From: Allobosea sp. BK604
GTDB lineage: Bacteria; Pseudomonadota; Alphaproteobacteria; Rhizobiales; Beijerinckiaceae
NCBI RefSeq assembly: GCF_004341515.1
Contig: NZ_SLZF01000010.1
Coordinates: 1-64,000 of the forward strand
Reading direction: 5' to 3'
Length of the DNA: 64,000 bases
Shown: positions 1 through 8,192 of the stretch, piece after piece
Position numbering within the stretch: the first letter of the stretch is position 1
Layout: each line of letters opens with the position of its first letter
Made by a program: the position numbers and the translations under genes
Notes under the pieces: model-generated
The model's database searches: none
Told to the model about the DNA's origin: nothing
The model's input: the letters and a program-made list of their open reading frames with translations, nothing else

Positions 1-111
1 GGCTATAACCGCGCTGCCTCGATCATGGAGCGGATGGAGAACGAGGGCATCGTCGGCCCCGCCAACCACGCCGGAAAGCGTGAGATCCTCGTCGATGGCG
101 TTGATCTGTAG
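1..111 (+). CDS. ftsK: FtsK DNA translocase, C-terminal fragment (5' end outside window)
   Basis: The first 36 codons in frame 1 end at TAG and read [20 protein letters not shown] followed by a GKREIL motif. This is the end of the gamma winged-helix domain of FtsK/SpoIIIE translocases, the part that reads KOPS sequences and contacts XerD at dif. FtsK is a septal membrane ATPase that pumps chromosome ends during division. Only the gamma tail is visible; the motor and membrane domains lie upstream of the window. The gene converges on the methyltransferase at 167-940, with a strong hairpin between them. Identification is confident despite the shortness because this tail is highly conserved. Confidence 0.9.
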   Translation, partial: GYNRAASIMERMENEGIVGPANHAGKREILVDGVDL

Positions 112-132
112 CGCATCGGCCCGAAAAGCGGC

Positions 133-157
133 TTCCGCGTTTCGGAGAAACGCGGAA
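133..157. terminator. Perfect 10-bp hairpin between convergent ftsK and methyltransferase genes
   Basis: TTCCGCGTTT (133-142) and AAACGCGGAA (148-157) are perfect inverted arms around a 5-nt loop, so the stem reads the same from both strands. It sits between two convergent stop codons, which fits a bidirectional terminator. The flanks (CGAAAAGCGG before, AATGCTCTAG after) resemble part of the dispersed element found at 11448, 24523 and 25589, so the hairpin may be a half copy of that family. Confidence 0.55.
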
Positions 158-166
158 ATGCTCTAG

Positions 167-940
167 TCAGCGCTTCTCGGCAAGGAGTGCGAAGCGGGTC
201 GAGGAGCCGAGCCGGATGGCGTCGTGCACCGGCGCCGTCATTTGCTGGGCCCTGACGACCTGGATGTAATCCGCCGGTTGGATGTTCACGAAGCCCGCAG
301 CCGTGAGCATTCCCTTCAACCGGTCCTGACTCAACCCGTCCTTGAAGAAGAAGCGCTGGCTGATCGAAGCATGGGTGTCGCTGTCGATCTGATGGACGGG
401 CGCACCCCGGCGGTCGCGCAGCCAGTTGCCGAAGCGGTTGATCAGGGCCTGCAGCCTGGTGCGATTGATCCAGTCGCCATCGATGACGAGCAGGCGCCCG
501 CCCGGCCTGAGCACGCGGAACCATTCGGCGAAGGCCGCTTCAGGATCGGTCAGCGTCCAGACCAGATGGCGGGTGATCAGCGCGTCATAGCTCGCGTCGG
601 AATCGAGCAGGCGCTCGGCATCGCCGAGCAGGATCCGGGCGGATTTGCCGTGCTTGGCGCGGGCCCGCTCGATCATCGCCTCGGAGAAATCGAGCGCGGT
701 GACGCGATGGTTCAGCGAAAGCAGCGCGCGGGTGATCTCGCCGGTGCCGCAGGCGAGGTCGAGCACGTCGATCGGCTTCGGTCCGAACGAGTCGCGGAGC
801 AGGCGCTGGAAAGCCTGCATCTCCCGGTCGGACTTGATCGCGTGGCCGTATGAGAGATCGAAAGTCTCGGCACGAACCGACCAATAGGCGCGGATCTCCT
901 CCTTGAGGGAGAAGTTGTCTTGGGGCGTGGGTGCCGGCAT
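167..940 (-). CDS. Class I SAM-dependent methyltransferase
   Basis: 257 residues with the Rossmann SAM-binding motif I VLDLACGTGE at about residues 59-68, an acidic LDFSEAMIERA motif II region, and the post-II LRPGGRLLVIDGDW segment. These are typical of UbiE/COQ5-like small-molecule methyltransferases. The start codon lies 3 nt downstream of the stop of the ABC ATPase gene, so it is the last gene of the iron-chelate uptake operon. Its substrate is unknown. The linkage suggests it acts on the imported chelate or metallophore, or on a product of that pathway, but this is inference from position only. Methyltransferases next to FecCD-type transporters occur in other alphaproteobacteria, and I know of no settled role. 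Confidence 0.85.
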   Translation of the reverse strand: MPAPTPQDNFSLKEEIRAYWSVRAETFDLSYGHAIKSDREMQAFQRLLRDSFGPKPIDVLDLACGTGEITRALLSLNHRVTALDFSEAMIERARAKHGKSARILLGDAERLLDSDASYDALITRHLVWTLTDPEAAFAEWFRVLRPGGRLLVIDGDWINRTRLQALINRFGNWLRDRRGAPVHQIDSDTHASISQRFFFKDGLSQDRLKGMLTAAGFVNIQPADYIQVVRAQQMTAPVHDAIRLGSSTRFALLAEKR

Positions 941-943
941 GGC

Positions 944-1729
944 TCAGTGGACCTGGATATAGGGCTCGACCAGAAGCGTGCCGCGGGCCGAGCGTTCGAG
1001 ATGCACGCCGACCGCATATGTCTCCGAGACGGCCGGATGCGCAAGCACCTTGTCGGGTTCTCCCGCCTGGGCGATGCGGCCCTGGTTCATCACCAGGATA
1101 TGGTCGGCGAAACGCGCCGCCAGCGAGAGATCGTGGATCGCGACCACGGTGACGATGCCGCGGCGGCGGGTGGCGGCGCGGATCGTCGCCATGACGTCGA
1201 GTTGGCGGCGGACATCGAGCGCGCTGGTCGGCTCGTCGAGGAGCAGCGCGTCGGGCTCGCGCACCAGCGCCTGGCCGATCGCGGCAAGCTGGCGCTGGCC
1301 GCCCGAGAGCGTGCCGATATCGCGCGAGGCGAAGGGAGCGAGGCCGAGCTCCTCGATCACCGCCTCGACGGCCCTGACATCCTCGGGCGAGGCGGACAGG
1401 GCGAAGCCACGATGCAGGCTCTTGCGGGCGAGCAGGATGATGTCGAAGACCGAGAGCGCGACGCGCGCCTCGGTATCCTGCGACAGGTAAAACACCTTTC
1501 GGGCGCGCTCGCGGGCGGAGAGGCCGGAGAGGTCGTTGCCGTCGAGACTGACGCGGCCGCTCCTGGCGCGCAGCAGCCCCGCGGCGCAGCGGAACAGGGT
1601 CGATTTGCCCGAGCCGTTGGGGCCGACCAGCGCGGCAAGGCTGCCGCGCGGAAGCTCGCCGGTGCTCAGGCCCTGCAGCACGGGCGCCGCACCATAGCCG
1701 AAATGCACGTCCTGGACGGAAAGCGCCAT
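944..1729 (-). CDS. Iron-chelate (FecE/FepC-type) ABC transporter ATP-binding protein
   Basis: 261 residues. Walker A GPNGSGKST is at 36-44, signature LSGGQRQ at 141-147, Walker B ALLLDEPTSALD at about 161-172, and the H-loop histidine at 199. The length and the VLQGLSTGELPRGSLAALVG start are those of the siderophore/heme/cobalamin import ATPase family. It couples ATP hydrolysis to the FecCD-type permease encoded immediately upstream (2-nt gap) and the binding protein before that. The actual ligand (ferric siderophore, heme or B12) cannot be read from the ATPase. Confidence 0.93.
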   Translation of the reverse strand: MALSVQDVHFGYGAAPVLQGLSTGELPRGSLAALVGPNGSGKSTLFRCAAGLLRARSGRVSLDGNDLSGLSARERARKVFYLSQDTEARVALSVFDIILLARKSLHRGFALSASPEDVRAVEAVIEELGLAPFASRDIGTLSGGQRQLAAIGQALVREPDALLLDEPTSALDVRRQLDVMATIRAATRRRGIVTVVAIHDLSLAARFADHILVMNQGRIAQAGEPDKVLAHPAVSETYAVGVHLERSARGTLLVEPYIQVH

Positions 1730-1731
1730 CC

Positions 1732-2793
1732 TCAGGCTCCCTTGCTGCGGATCGACATGACCAGGCTGATGAAGAAGGGCACGCCGATCAGGGCGGTGAT
1801 GATACCGATCGGGTAGATCACGCCGGGATTGATCGCCTTCGAGACGCTGGAGGCGAGCGAGAGCAGGGTGGCGCTGGCGATCGTCGCCACCGGCAGGAAG
1901 AAGCGCTGATCCTCGCCGACGAGCAGCCGCGCGATATGCGGGCCGACGAGGCCGATGAAGCCGATGCCACCGACGAAGGAGACCGAGACCGCCGCGAGCA
2001 GGGATGTCGCGACCAGGATCTCCAGCCTGAGACGGTCGACACGCACGCCGAGGCTTTCGGCCCGCTCGTCGCCGAGGCGCAGCGCCGTCAGCGCCCAGCC
2101 GCGCATCAGGAAGAAGGGCAGCGCGACCGCGATCAGCACGGCAGCGATCTCGACCTTGCCCCAGGTGGCGCGCGCCAGGCTGCCGAGCGTCCAGAACACG
2201 ATCTGCGTCAGTTGCACCTCATTGGAACGGTATTGCAGCAGCGCAGTGATGGCGTTGCAGGTGAAGAGCAAGGCGATGCCGACCAGGATCATCGTCTCGG
2301 CGCTGACGCCGCGCAGCTTGGTCATGAAGAAAAGGACGAGCGAGGCGGAGAGCGCGAACACGAAGGCATTCGCCGTGACGATGAAGACGCCGGCGCCGGG
2401 AATGATGCTCCAGCCGAAGACGATCGCCACGGAGGCGCCGACCGTCGCCGCGGCCGAGACGCCGAGCGTGAACGGATCGGCCAGCGGATTGGAGAGGATC
2501 GTCTGCATGCCGGCGCCGCTGAGGCCGAGCATGGCGCCGACGGTCAGCGCCATCAGTGCGATCGGCAGTCGCAGGTCCCAGACGATGACCGAGAGACGCG
2601 GCTCGACGCCGGAGGGATCGGCCAGCGCCCTGAGCACGTCGCTCAGCGCCAGGTTGCCGGGGCCGATCGAGACATCGAGCGCGACCGCGAAAACGAGCGC
2701 GGCGAGGCCGAGCACGATCAGCTTCACCCGGCGTGCATTGCGCTGGCGATAATCTGCGGAAGCGCTGGCGCTCACGGGCAGTACTGCGGTCAT
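1732..2793 (-). CDS. FecCD-family iron-chelate ABC transporter permease
   Basis: 353 residues, highly hydrophobic, with the expected ten or so membrane segments. Family hallmarks include GAMLGLSGAGMQTILSNPLA near residue 90 and GFIGLVGPHIARLLVGED near residue 270, which contains the coupling-helix region contacting the ATPase. The frame is open upstream to 2985, but that extension is low-complexity Arg/Ser-rich sequence inside the binding-protein gene. ATG at 2793 gives the usual family length and starts 34 nt after the binding-protein stop. It forms the inner-membrane channel of the operon. Confidence 0.93.
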   Translation of the reverse strand: MTAVLPVSASASADYRQRNARRVKLIVLGLAALVFAVALDVSIGPGNLALSDVLRALADPSGVEPRLSVIVWDLRLPIALMALTVGAMLGLSGAGMQTILSNPLADPFTLGVSAAATVGASVAIVFGWSIIPGAGVFIVTANAFVFALSASLVLFFMTKLRGVSAETMILVGIALLFTCNAITALLQYRSNEVQLTQIVFWTLGSLARATWGKVEIAAVLIAVALPFFLMRGWALTALRLGDERAESLGVRVDRLRLEILVATSLLAAVSVSFVGGIGFIGLVGPHIARLLVGEDQRFFLPVATIASATLLSLASSVSKAINPGVIYPIGIITALIGVPFFISLVMSIRSKGA

Positions 2794-2827
2794 CTTGCGT
2801 GGCGGCTCAGGGACTGCGGTGCCAGGC

Positions 2828-3967
2828 TCACTGGAGCTTGGCCCAGAAGATGCCGGAATAGGTGATCGGCAGGAACTTCTCGTGGAATTCCTTGAACACC
2901 GCCTCCGGATCGACGTCCTTGAACAGGTCGGGATAGAGCTCCTTGGCCATGGCGAGCTCGGCGACGAAGTAGAAGGGCGCGTCATAGAACTGGTGGTAGA
3001 AGGCCATCACCTTCTTGCCCTGGACGGCCTTGAGCTGGGGGAAGCCGGGGCGCTGCATCAGGGCCGAAAGCTCCTTCTGCACCTTCTCGGTCGTCGCGTC
3101 ATAGCCGAGGCTGACGGCGGCGCTGCCGGGATTGCTGCCGTACCAGTTGGCCCCAGTGAGGAAATAGACGTCCGGATTGTCGGAGAGCACCTTCTCCTGC
3201 GCGGCCTCGGCCTGGAAGCCGGTGAAGAACTGGCTGCCCCAGTTGCGCCCGCCGGCCTCCTCGATGAAGCGGCCGAAATTGGCCGGGCCGAAGGTCGCGC
3301 AGCAGGGCAGCAGGCCGGCGGCGCGCTCGACGAACACCATCGGCTTCTTCTTGTCCGGGATCGCACCGACGCGGGCATAGATGCGCCGGGTCTGCTGCAG
3401 ATAATAGTCCGAGAAGGCGGTCGCCTCCTTCTCGCGGCCAAGCACGCGGCCCAGCAGCTGAACGCTCGGCAGCACGTTCTGCGTCGGGTCCTGGCGGAAA
3501 TCGACGAAGATCGTGGCGATGCCGGCCTTCTCGAGCTTGCCGAGCAGCCCGGTCTCCTGCGCCTTGAAGTAGTTGGACAGGTCGAGGATGTAGACCTCGG
3601 TGCCGAGAGAGGCGATCTTCTCCATGCTGACATCGGCCGCATAGGGGTTGCCCATGTCGGCGACGTCCTTCGCCTTCGGGAATTTGGCGAGGTATTTTTG
3701 CCAGGCACCGGGATCGTTCTGGATCAGGTCGTTGCCCCAGCCGACGACGCGCTTGAACGGATCATCGCGGTCGAGCATCGCCAGCGTATAGAGCTGGCGG
3801 CCTTCGCTGAGCACGATCTTCTGTGGGTCCTTGGTGACCTTGACGACGCGGCCGGCGAGATCGGTGACCTCGATCGTCTCGGCGGCGGCGGCCGCAGTGA
3901 AGAGAGCGGCGGCGGAGAAGGCGAGGGCCGAGACCCAGCGGCGCAGCGAAACGGAGGGGGAGAGCAT
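2828..3967 (-). CDS. Periplasmic iron-chelate binding protein (FecB/BtuF-type)
   Basis: 379 residues with a clear signal peptide: basic start, hydrophobic core, cleavage near residue 29 after the AAAAA stretch. The mature part begins ETIEVTDLAGRVVKV, the standard opening of the peripla_BP_2 family that binds ferric siderophores, heme or cobalamin. It is the first gene of a four-gene operon (binding protein, permease, ATPase, methyltransferase). A candidate Irr/Fur-family operator lies 77-93 nt upstream of the ATG. No TonB-dependent receptor is in the window, so the outer-membrane partner is elsewhere and the ligand stays open. Confidence 0.9.
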   Translation of the reverse strand: MLSPSVSLRRWVSALAFSAAALFTAAAAAETIEVTDLAGRVVKVTKDPQKIVLSEGRQLYTLAMLDRDDPFKRVVGWGNDLIQNDPGAWQKYLAKFPKAKDVADMGNPYAADVSMEKIASLGTEVYILDLSNYFKAQETGLLGKLEKAGIATIFVDFRQDPTQNVLPSVQLLGRVLGREKEATAFSDYYLQQTRRIYARVGAIPDKKKPMVFVERAAGLLPCCATFGPANFGRFIEEAGGRNWGSQFFTGFQAEAAQEKVLSDNPDVYFLTGANWYGSNPGSAAVSLGYDATTEKVQKELSALMQRPGFPQLKAVQGKKVMAFYHQFYDAPFYFVAELAMAKELYPDLFKDVDPEAVFKEFHEKFLPITYSGIFWAKLQ

Positions 3968-4043
3968 AATTTGTCTTCCGGCTAGGGAGTATTAGCCAGC
4001 CGCTATCACGGGTATACCGCCCGCATCAAAGCAATTCTTGTTC

Positions 4044-4060
4044 TTTAGATTTAGTCTAAA
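4044..4060. promoter_or_regulatory. Candidate Irr/Fur-family iron control element
   Basis: A 17-bp dyad, TTTAGA-TTTAG-TCTAAA, lies upstream of the iron-chelate binding-protein gene. It matches the outer six positions of both arms of the remembered rhizobial ICE consensus TTTAGAA-N3-TTCTAAA and differs at the two inner positions. It is embedded in the only AT-rich patch between 3968 and 4208. Irr is the usual iron regulator in Hyphomicrobiales, so iron or heme control of the operon is a reasonable inference. Confidence 0.6.
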
Positions 4061-4208
4061 TAGCAGATACAAGTATTTCCGCGTGACAACCACGGCGGCG
4101 CAGGGCGCGAGCTTGGCTGAATCTTCCGTCCATCGGCGCGCGAATGGCGGGCAGGCGGCCGTGACCGGGCCGCGGGCGGCCCGGCCTTCCACAGGGCTGT
4201 GCGCTGGC

Positions 4209-4994
4209 TCAGCCGGCGGTCACGGTCAGCGCGACGCTGCCGAGCCCCTCGATCTCGAACGCGTAGGCCTCAGGAGTCTTGGGGAAACGGGTCGTGACCA
4301 GGCTGCCGGTCATGACGATCTCGCCGGCGCGCAGGGCCTGCCCTCGTGCGGCGAGATGGTTCGCCAGCCAGGCGAGCGGGGCGAAGGGATGGCCGAGCAC
4401 GTCCCGGCCATGGCCGCGATCGACCTCGGCGCCATTGCTCTTGACGATGCCGAGCACCGACTCGAGCGCGGGCCAGGTCGGTCGGAATTCCGACAGCACG
4501 ATGCCGGCATTCCAGGAGTTGTCGGCGACGAGCGAGAGGATATCGAGCTCGGCATAATTCGCGGCGCGGTCATCGACGATCTCGATCGCGGCGCAGACGC
4601 CGTCGACATAAGCGGCGACGCTCTCCGCCGTGAAGGGCGCCTCCTGCGGGGGCAGATCGCGGGCCATGCGCACGGCGATCTCGAATTCGAGGCCGAGGCG
4701 GCCATAGGCCGGGATCGCGACGCTGGCGCCGCTGGCGTGCACGCGCTCGGCCAGGACCACGCCGGCAATCGGGGAATCGATGCCGCACATGGCCTGCATG
4801 CGCTGCGAGGTCAGGCCGATCTTGTAGCCGACGGGCTTGCCGTGCTTGGCCTGCAGCAGCGGCACAAAGCCGTCCTGGATCGCATAGGCGTCGTCGAGCG
4901 AGGCTGCGCCATTCGCCGCCGCGAAGGGGCGAAACTGCTCATTCTGCTCATGCTCGCGCAGCAGCCGCTGCGCGAGTTCGTTGGCATTGCGCAT
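4209..4994 (-). CDS. 2-keto-4-pentenoate hydratase family protein (MhpD-like)
   Basis: 261 residues. The GKPVGYKIGLTSQRMQ, LGLEFEIAVRMARDLP, IEIVDDR and GEIVMTGSLV segments match the hydratase/decarboxylase family of aromatic meta-cleavage pathways (fumarylacetoacetate-hydrolase-like fold), which hydrates 2-hydroxypenta-2,4-dienoate-type enols. ATG at 4994 is chosen because GGGAGGACAAG precedes it and upstream residues look non-coding. It lies 22 nt after the binding-protein gene, the last of a three-gene unit with an amidohydrolase. No ring-cleavage dioxygenase is nearby, so the true substrate may be another 2-oxo-alkenoate. Confidence 0.85.
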   Translation of the reverse strand: MRNANELAQRLLREHEQNEQFRPFAAANGAASLDDAYAIQDGFVPLLQAKHGKPVGYKIGLTSQRMQAMCGIDSPIAGVVLAERVHASGASVAIPAYGRLGLEFEIAVRMARDLPPQEAPFTAESVAAYVDGVCAAIEIVDDRAANYAELDILSLVADNSWNAGIVLSEFRPTWPALESVLGIVKSNGAEVDRGHGRDVLGHPFAPLAWLANHLAARGQALRAGEIVMTGSLVTTRFPKTPEAYAFEIEGLGSVALTVTAG

Positions 4995-5016
4995 CTTGTC
5001 CTCCCGGAATGGCGCT

Positions 5017-6594
5017 TCAGGCCTTGTCGATGCCCCAGAAGACCGGGAAGCCCTTGCCGACGCCGCTGATCGTCTTCCTGTATGCCGTGGCATAGAGGTA
5101 CTGGCCAAGCGGAATATAGGGCACGTCCTCGAAGGCCTGGACCTGGATCGCCTCGGCGGCCTTCTTGCGCGCGGCCTCGTCCGGAGCCGAGAGCCAGGCG
5201 GCGCGCAGCTCTTCCAGCTTCGGGCTGCTCGGCCAGCCGGGCGCCGCCGAGGCGCCGTTGCTCCAGAGCATCGTGTGGGTCATCGGGTTGAGCTGGTCGA
5301 GCCCTCCGGTGAAATTGTCGATCACGCTCCAGCCGCCGGCATCGACGCCGTCGCGCTTGGCGCGGCGCTGCACGACCGTGCCCCAGTCGGTCGCCTGATA
5401 GTCGACATTGAAGCCGAGCTTGACCAGGAGGTCGCGGCCAACCTCGGCGACGGCCGAGAGGATCGGGATGTCGGTCGCGCCGAGCATGACGATCTTCTCG
5501 CCCTTGTAGCCGGCAGCGACGATCGCCTTGCGGGCTTCGTCGATGCTGAGGGGCGAGGGCATGCCGGCGCTGTTCGCCATCGGCGTGCCCGGGCAGAAGA
5601 AGCCGACGCCGTCCTTCCACATCGACTTGTCGTCTCCGACGGCGGCCTGCATGAAATCGGCCTGCGTGACGGCGCGGAGCACGGCGCGGCGGATCGCCGG
5701 ATTGTCGAAGGGCGGGTGAAGCTGGTTCATCCGCATGATGCCGATATAGCCGGCAGGATCCTGGATCTCGACCTTGAGATTGGCGTCCTGCTTCAGGATC
5801 GGCAGAAGGTCGGGGATCGGCAGCTCCCACCAGTCGATGCCGCCTGTCTGGAGGGCGGAGCTGGCCGTGGAGGAATCCGGGATCGTGTGCCATTCGACCC
5901 GGTCGAATTTCACCACCTTCGGGCCCGCCATCCAGTCGGTGGTGCCGGTCGGGCATGGAACATAGCCGGCAAATTTCTCATAGACGGCGAGGGCGCCGGG
6001 CTGGCGCTCATCCGTCTTGAAGCGGAACGGCCCGCTGCCGATCATCTCGGTGACCTGCTTGAACGGATCGGTCTGGGCGATGCGCTCGGGCATGATCGCG
6101 GCGAGGTTGTTCGTCGCCTTGCCGAGGACATCAGGCAATTGCGGGAAGGGCCGCTTCAGCTTGAAGACGATCTTGCGATCGCCCGAGGCCGAGACCTCGT
6201 CGCAGGCGGCCATCAGCAGCATGCCCATGCTGTCGCGCTTGCCCCAGCGCTGGATGCTGGCGACGCAGTCGCGCGCGAGCACGGGCGTGTTGTCGTGGAA
6301 CTTCAGCCCCTCGCGCAGGGTCAGTGTCCACTGCAAGCCGTCGTTCTCGACGACATGGCCCTCGACCATTTGCGGCGAGGTGCGGAAATTGCTGTCCTGG
6401 CCATAAAGCGTGTCGAAGACCATGGCCGCGTGGTTGCGGGTGACATAGGCCGTGGTCCAGACCGGATCGAGCACGGCGAGATCGGCCTGCGGAATGAATT
6501 TCAGCAGCTTCGCGCCTTGCGCCCGGGCGATGGAAGGCGCGGCGAGGCTGCTCGCCGCGAGCGCCGAGCCGATCAGGAATTCACGCCGCCTCAT
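5017..6594 (-). CDS. Family 5 (peptide/nickel-type) ABC substrate-binding protein, Tat-exported
   Basis: 525 residues. The N-terminus MRRREFLIGSALAASSLAA is a twin-arginine signal with cleavage near the ARAQG site. The mature protein has the DppA/OppA-like layout (ADLAVLDPVWTTAYVTRNH; LTLREGLKFHDNTPV), typical of binding proteins for peptides, opines or glycosides. The start overlaps the amidohydrolase stop as ATGA, so translation is probably coupled. No permease or ATPase gene adjoins it, so it must share a transporter encoded elsewhere or act as a sensor. The neighbouring enzymes suggest a small organic acid or amide ligand, which is inference only. Confidence 0.9.
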   Translation of the reverse strand: MRRREFLIGSALAASSLAAPSIARAQGAKLLKFIPQADLAVLDPVWTTAYVTRNHAAMVFDTLYGQDSNFRTSPQMVEGHVVENDGLQWTLTLREGLKFHDNTPVLARDCVASIQRWGKRDSMGMLLMAACDEVSASGDRKIVFKLKRPFPQLPDVLGKATNNLAAIMPERIAQTDPFKQVTEMIGSGPFRFKTDERQPGALAVYEKFAGYVPCPTGTTDWMAGPKVVKFDRVEWHTIPDSSTASSALQTGGIDWWELPIPDLLPILKQDANLKVEIQDPAGYIGIMRMNQLHPPFDNPAIRRAVLRAVTQADFMQAAVGDDKSMWKDGVGFFCPGTPMANSAGMPSPLSIDEARKAIVAAGYKGEKIVMLGATDIPILSAVAEVGRDLLVKLGFNVDYQATDWGTVVQRRAKRDGVDAGGWSVIDNFTGGLDQLNPMTHTMLWSNGASAAPGWPSSPKLEELRAAWLSAPDEAARKKAAEAIQVQAFEDVPYIPLGQYLYATAYRKTISGVGKGFPVFWGIDKA

Positions 6595-7529
6595 GGCTGC
6601 ACCTCGTTCTGTCTGGATGTCGTGTCGATGCGGTAATAGCGGACCGCGTTGTCATGGAAGATCGCGCGCTGCTCGTCGGCCGAGAACGGCTCGAGCATAT
6701 CCTTCAGCCGCTCGCAGATATCGGCGAAGCTCATGCTGCGCCGGGCGACCGGATAGTCGCTGCCGAACAGGGTGCGCGACGGGCCGAAAGCCTCGACGAT
6801 GGGCAGCACCGTGGCCTTGAGATTGTCGAGCGAGCGGTCGGGATCGTAGGCGCCGTAATTCGAGAGCTTGATCGCGATGTTCGGCGCCTTGGCCATGGCG
6901 GCGAGCCCGGCGCGCCAGCGCGCGAGACCCTCTGCGTCGCGGTCGACCGGGCTCGCGCAGTGGTCGACCACGAAGACCTGATCGGGAAAGTCGAAGGCGA
7001 GCTTCGCGACATCCTCGGACTGATAGGGGTTCATCAGCAATTCGAGCAGCAGTCCGTGGCGTTCCAGGAGCTTCAGGCCGCGCCGCCAGTCCGGATCAGT
7101 GAGCAGTGGCTTGTCGGTCCAGCGCTTTTTCGGATCGGGATGCCAGCGAACGGTCTCGCGCAGGCCGGCTACAGCGGGGAATTCGGCCTGGCGCTCGACC
7201 ATGCGCTCGGCATCATCAGCGTCGAGCTTGGCATAGACGACATAGCGCGTGGCGAGGCCGCCGGGCTTTTCGGCCGCCTCGAACCAGAGCGTCTCCTCGA
7301 CCGGATCGCGAGCGCGGTCCCAGAGCGCCTCAATGCAAACCGTTGCGACGACATTCTGGCCGGCGGCATCGGCCCAGTAGTCGGGCGCGAGATAATTCTT
7401 GCGCATGTAGGAGATGTCGCCGAGCGCGCCGATGCCGGAGGCCGCGTCGGTCAGCCAGGGATGGCGCTTGAGGTCGAGATCCCAGAGATGGTGATGAGCA
7501 TCGACGATCGGGCCGTCGTAGCGCGCCAT
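6591..7529 (-). CDS. Amidohydrolase family 2 TIM-barrel hydrolase
   Basis: 312 residues. The N-terminus carries IVDAHHHLWDL with the metal-binding HxH at His12/His14. Later segments VFVVDHCASP and LFGSDYPV hold the family's conserved His and the catalytic Asp. Relatives include lactonases (fuconolactonase type) and 2-pyrone-4,6-dicarboxylate hydrolases. ATG at 7529 has a GGGGGG ribosome site about 6 nt upstream; a longer frame to 7568 lacks one. It is the first gene of the amidohydrolase / binding protein / hydratase unit and is divergent from the Lrp-type regulator across 164 nt, which probably holds the control sites. Confidence 0.88.
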   Translation of the reverse strand: MARYDGPIVDAHHHLWDLDLKRHPWLTDAASGIGALGDISYMRKNYLAPDYWADAAGQNVVATVCIEALWDRARDPVEETLWFEAAEKPGGLATRYVVYAKLDADDAERMVERQAEFPAVAGLRETVRWHPDPKKRWTDKPLLTDPDWRRGLKLLERHGLLLELLMNPYQSEDVAKLAFDFPDQVFVVDHCASPVDRDAEGLARWRAGLAAMAKAPNIAIKLSNYGAYDPDRSLDNLKATVLPIVEAFGPSRTLFGSDYPVARRSMSFADICERLKDMLEPFSADEQRAIFHDNAVRYYRIDTTSRQNEVQP

Positions 7530-7693
7530 GCAAACCCCCCTGCAGCCGGTTCCGCGCCCTCTCGCCATTCGGGAGGGCCGACATGAAAGCTCAATCTAGC
7601 TCAGGGCCTGCGATCTTTCTTTTCAAATTCGGCGGGTTCTGCGAGAGCCTTCGGCATGAACATTTCAAGGAAGCCCTGGAAGGCGAAACATTC

Positions 7694-8176
7694 ATGTCGA
7701 CCAAGCTGGACCGAATGGACTTAAAGATCATCGAGGCCTTGCAGGAGGATGCGCGGCTGTCGAGCGCGGAGCTCGCCGAGCGCGTCGCGCTGACGGCCTC
7801 GCCCTGCTGGCGCCGGGTCAAGCGGCTGGAGGAGGAGGGCGTGATCACCGGCTATCATGCCGAGGTCGACCCCGCCCGGCTCGGCTACAAGGTGATGGCC
7901 TTCGTCCACATCTCGCTGGCGCGCAAGGACGCGGCCAATGTGCGCGCCTTCGAGCAGGCGGTCGCGGCGATCCCGCAAGTGATCGCCTGCTATTGCGTCT
8001 CCGGCCGCTACGACCATCAACTGACCGTGGTCGCGCGCGATCTGGAGGAGTTCGGCCAGTTCGCCCGCGACCAACTCGGTGCGTTGCCGGGTGTGGCGGA
8101 GGTCTACAGCGCCTTCGTGATGCAGAACGTCAAGACGCGCGGGCGCCTGCTGCCGCACTTGGACGGCGCAGGCTGA
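7694..8176 (+). CDS. Lrp/AsnC family transcriptional regulator
   Basis: 160 residues. An N-terminal winged helix (LDRMDLKIIEALQEDARLSS, then LAERVALTASPCWRRVKRLEE) is followed by the RAM ligand-binding domain (about 75-150) containing the VSGRYDHQLTVVA segment. ATG at 7694 yields the family's standard length. The frame opens further upstream to 7583, but that part lacks homology. Lrp/AsnC proteins are octameric, amino-acid-responsive DNA binders. Divergence from the amidohydrolase gene makes that unit its likely target. It converges on the oxidoreductase gene with only 16 nt between stops. Confidence 0.92.
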   Translation: MSTKLDRMDLKIIEALQEDARLSSAELAERVALTASPCWRRVKRLEEEGVITGYHAEVDPARLGYKVMAFVHISLARKDAANVRAFEQAVAAIPQVIACYCVSGRYDHQLTVVARDLEEFGQFARDQLGALPGVAEVYSAFVMQNVKTRGRLLPHLDGAG

Positions 8177-8192
8177 CGGGGAGCGAGCTGGC

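Noticed and set aside
2794-2985. N-terminal extension of the iron-chelate permease
   Set aside because: Ser/Arg-rich out-of-frame reading of the binding-protein gene, with no membrane segment or conservation.
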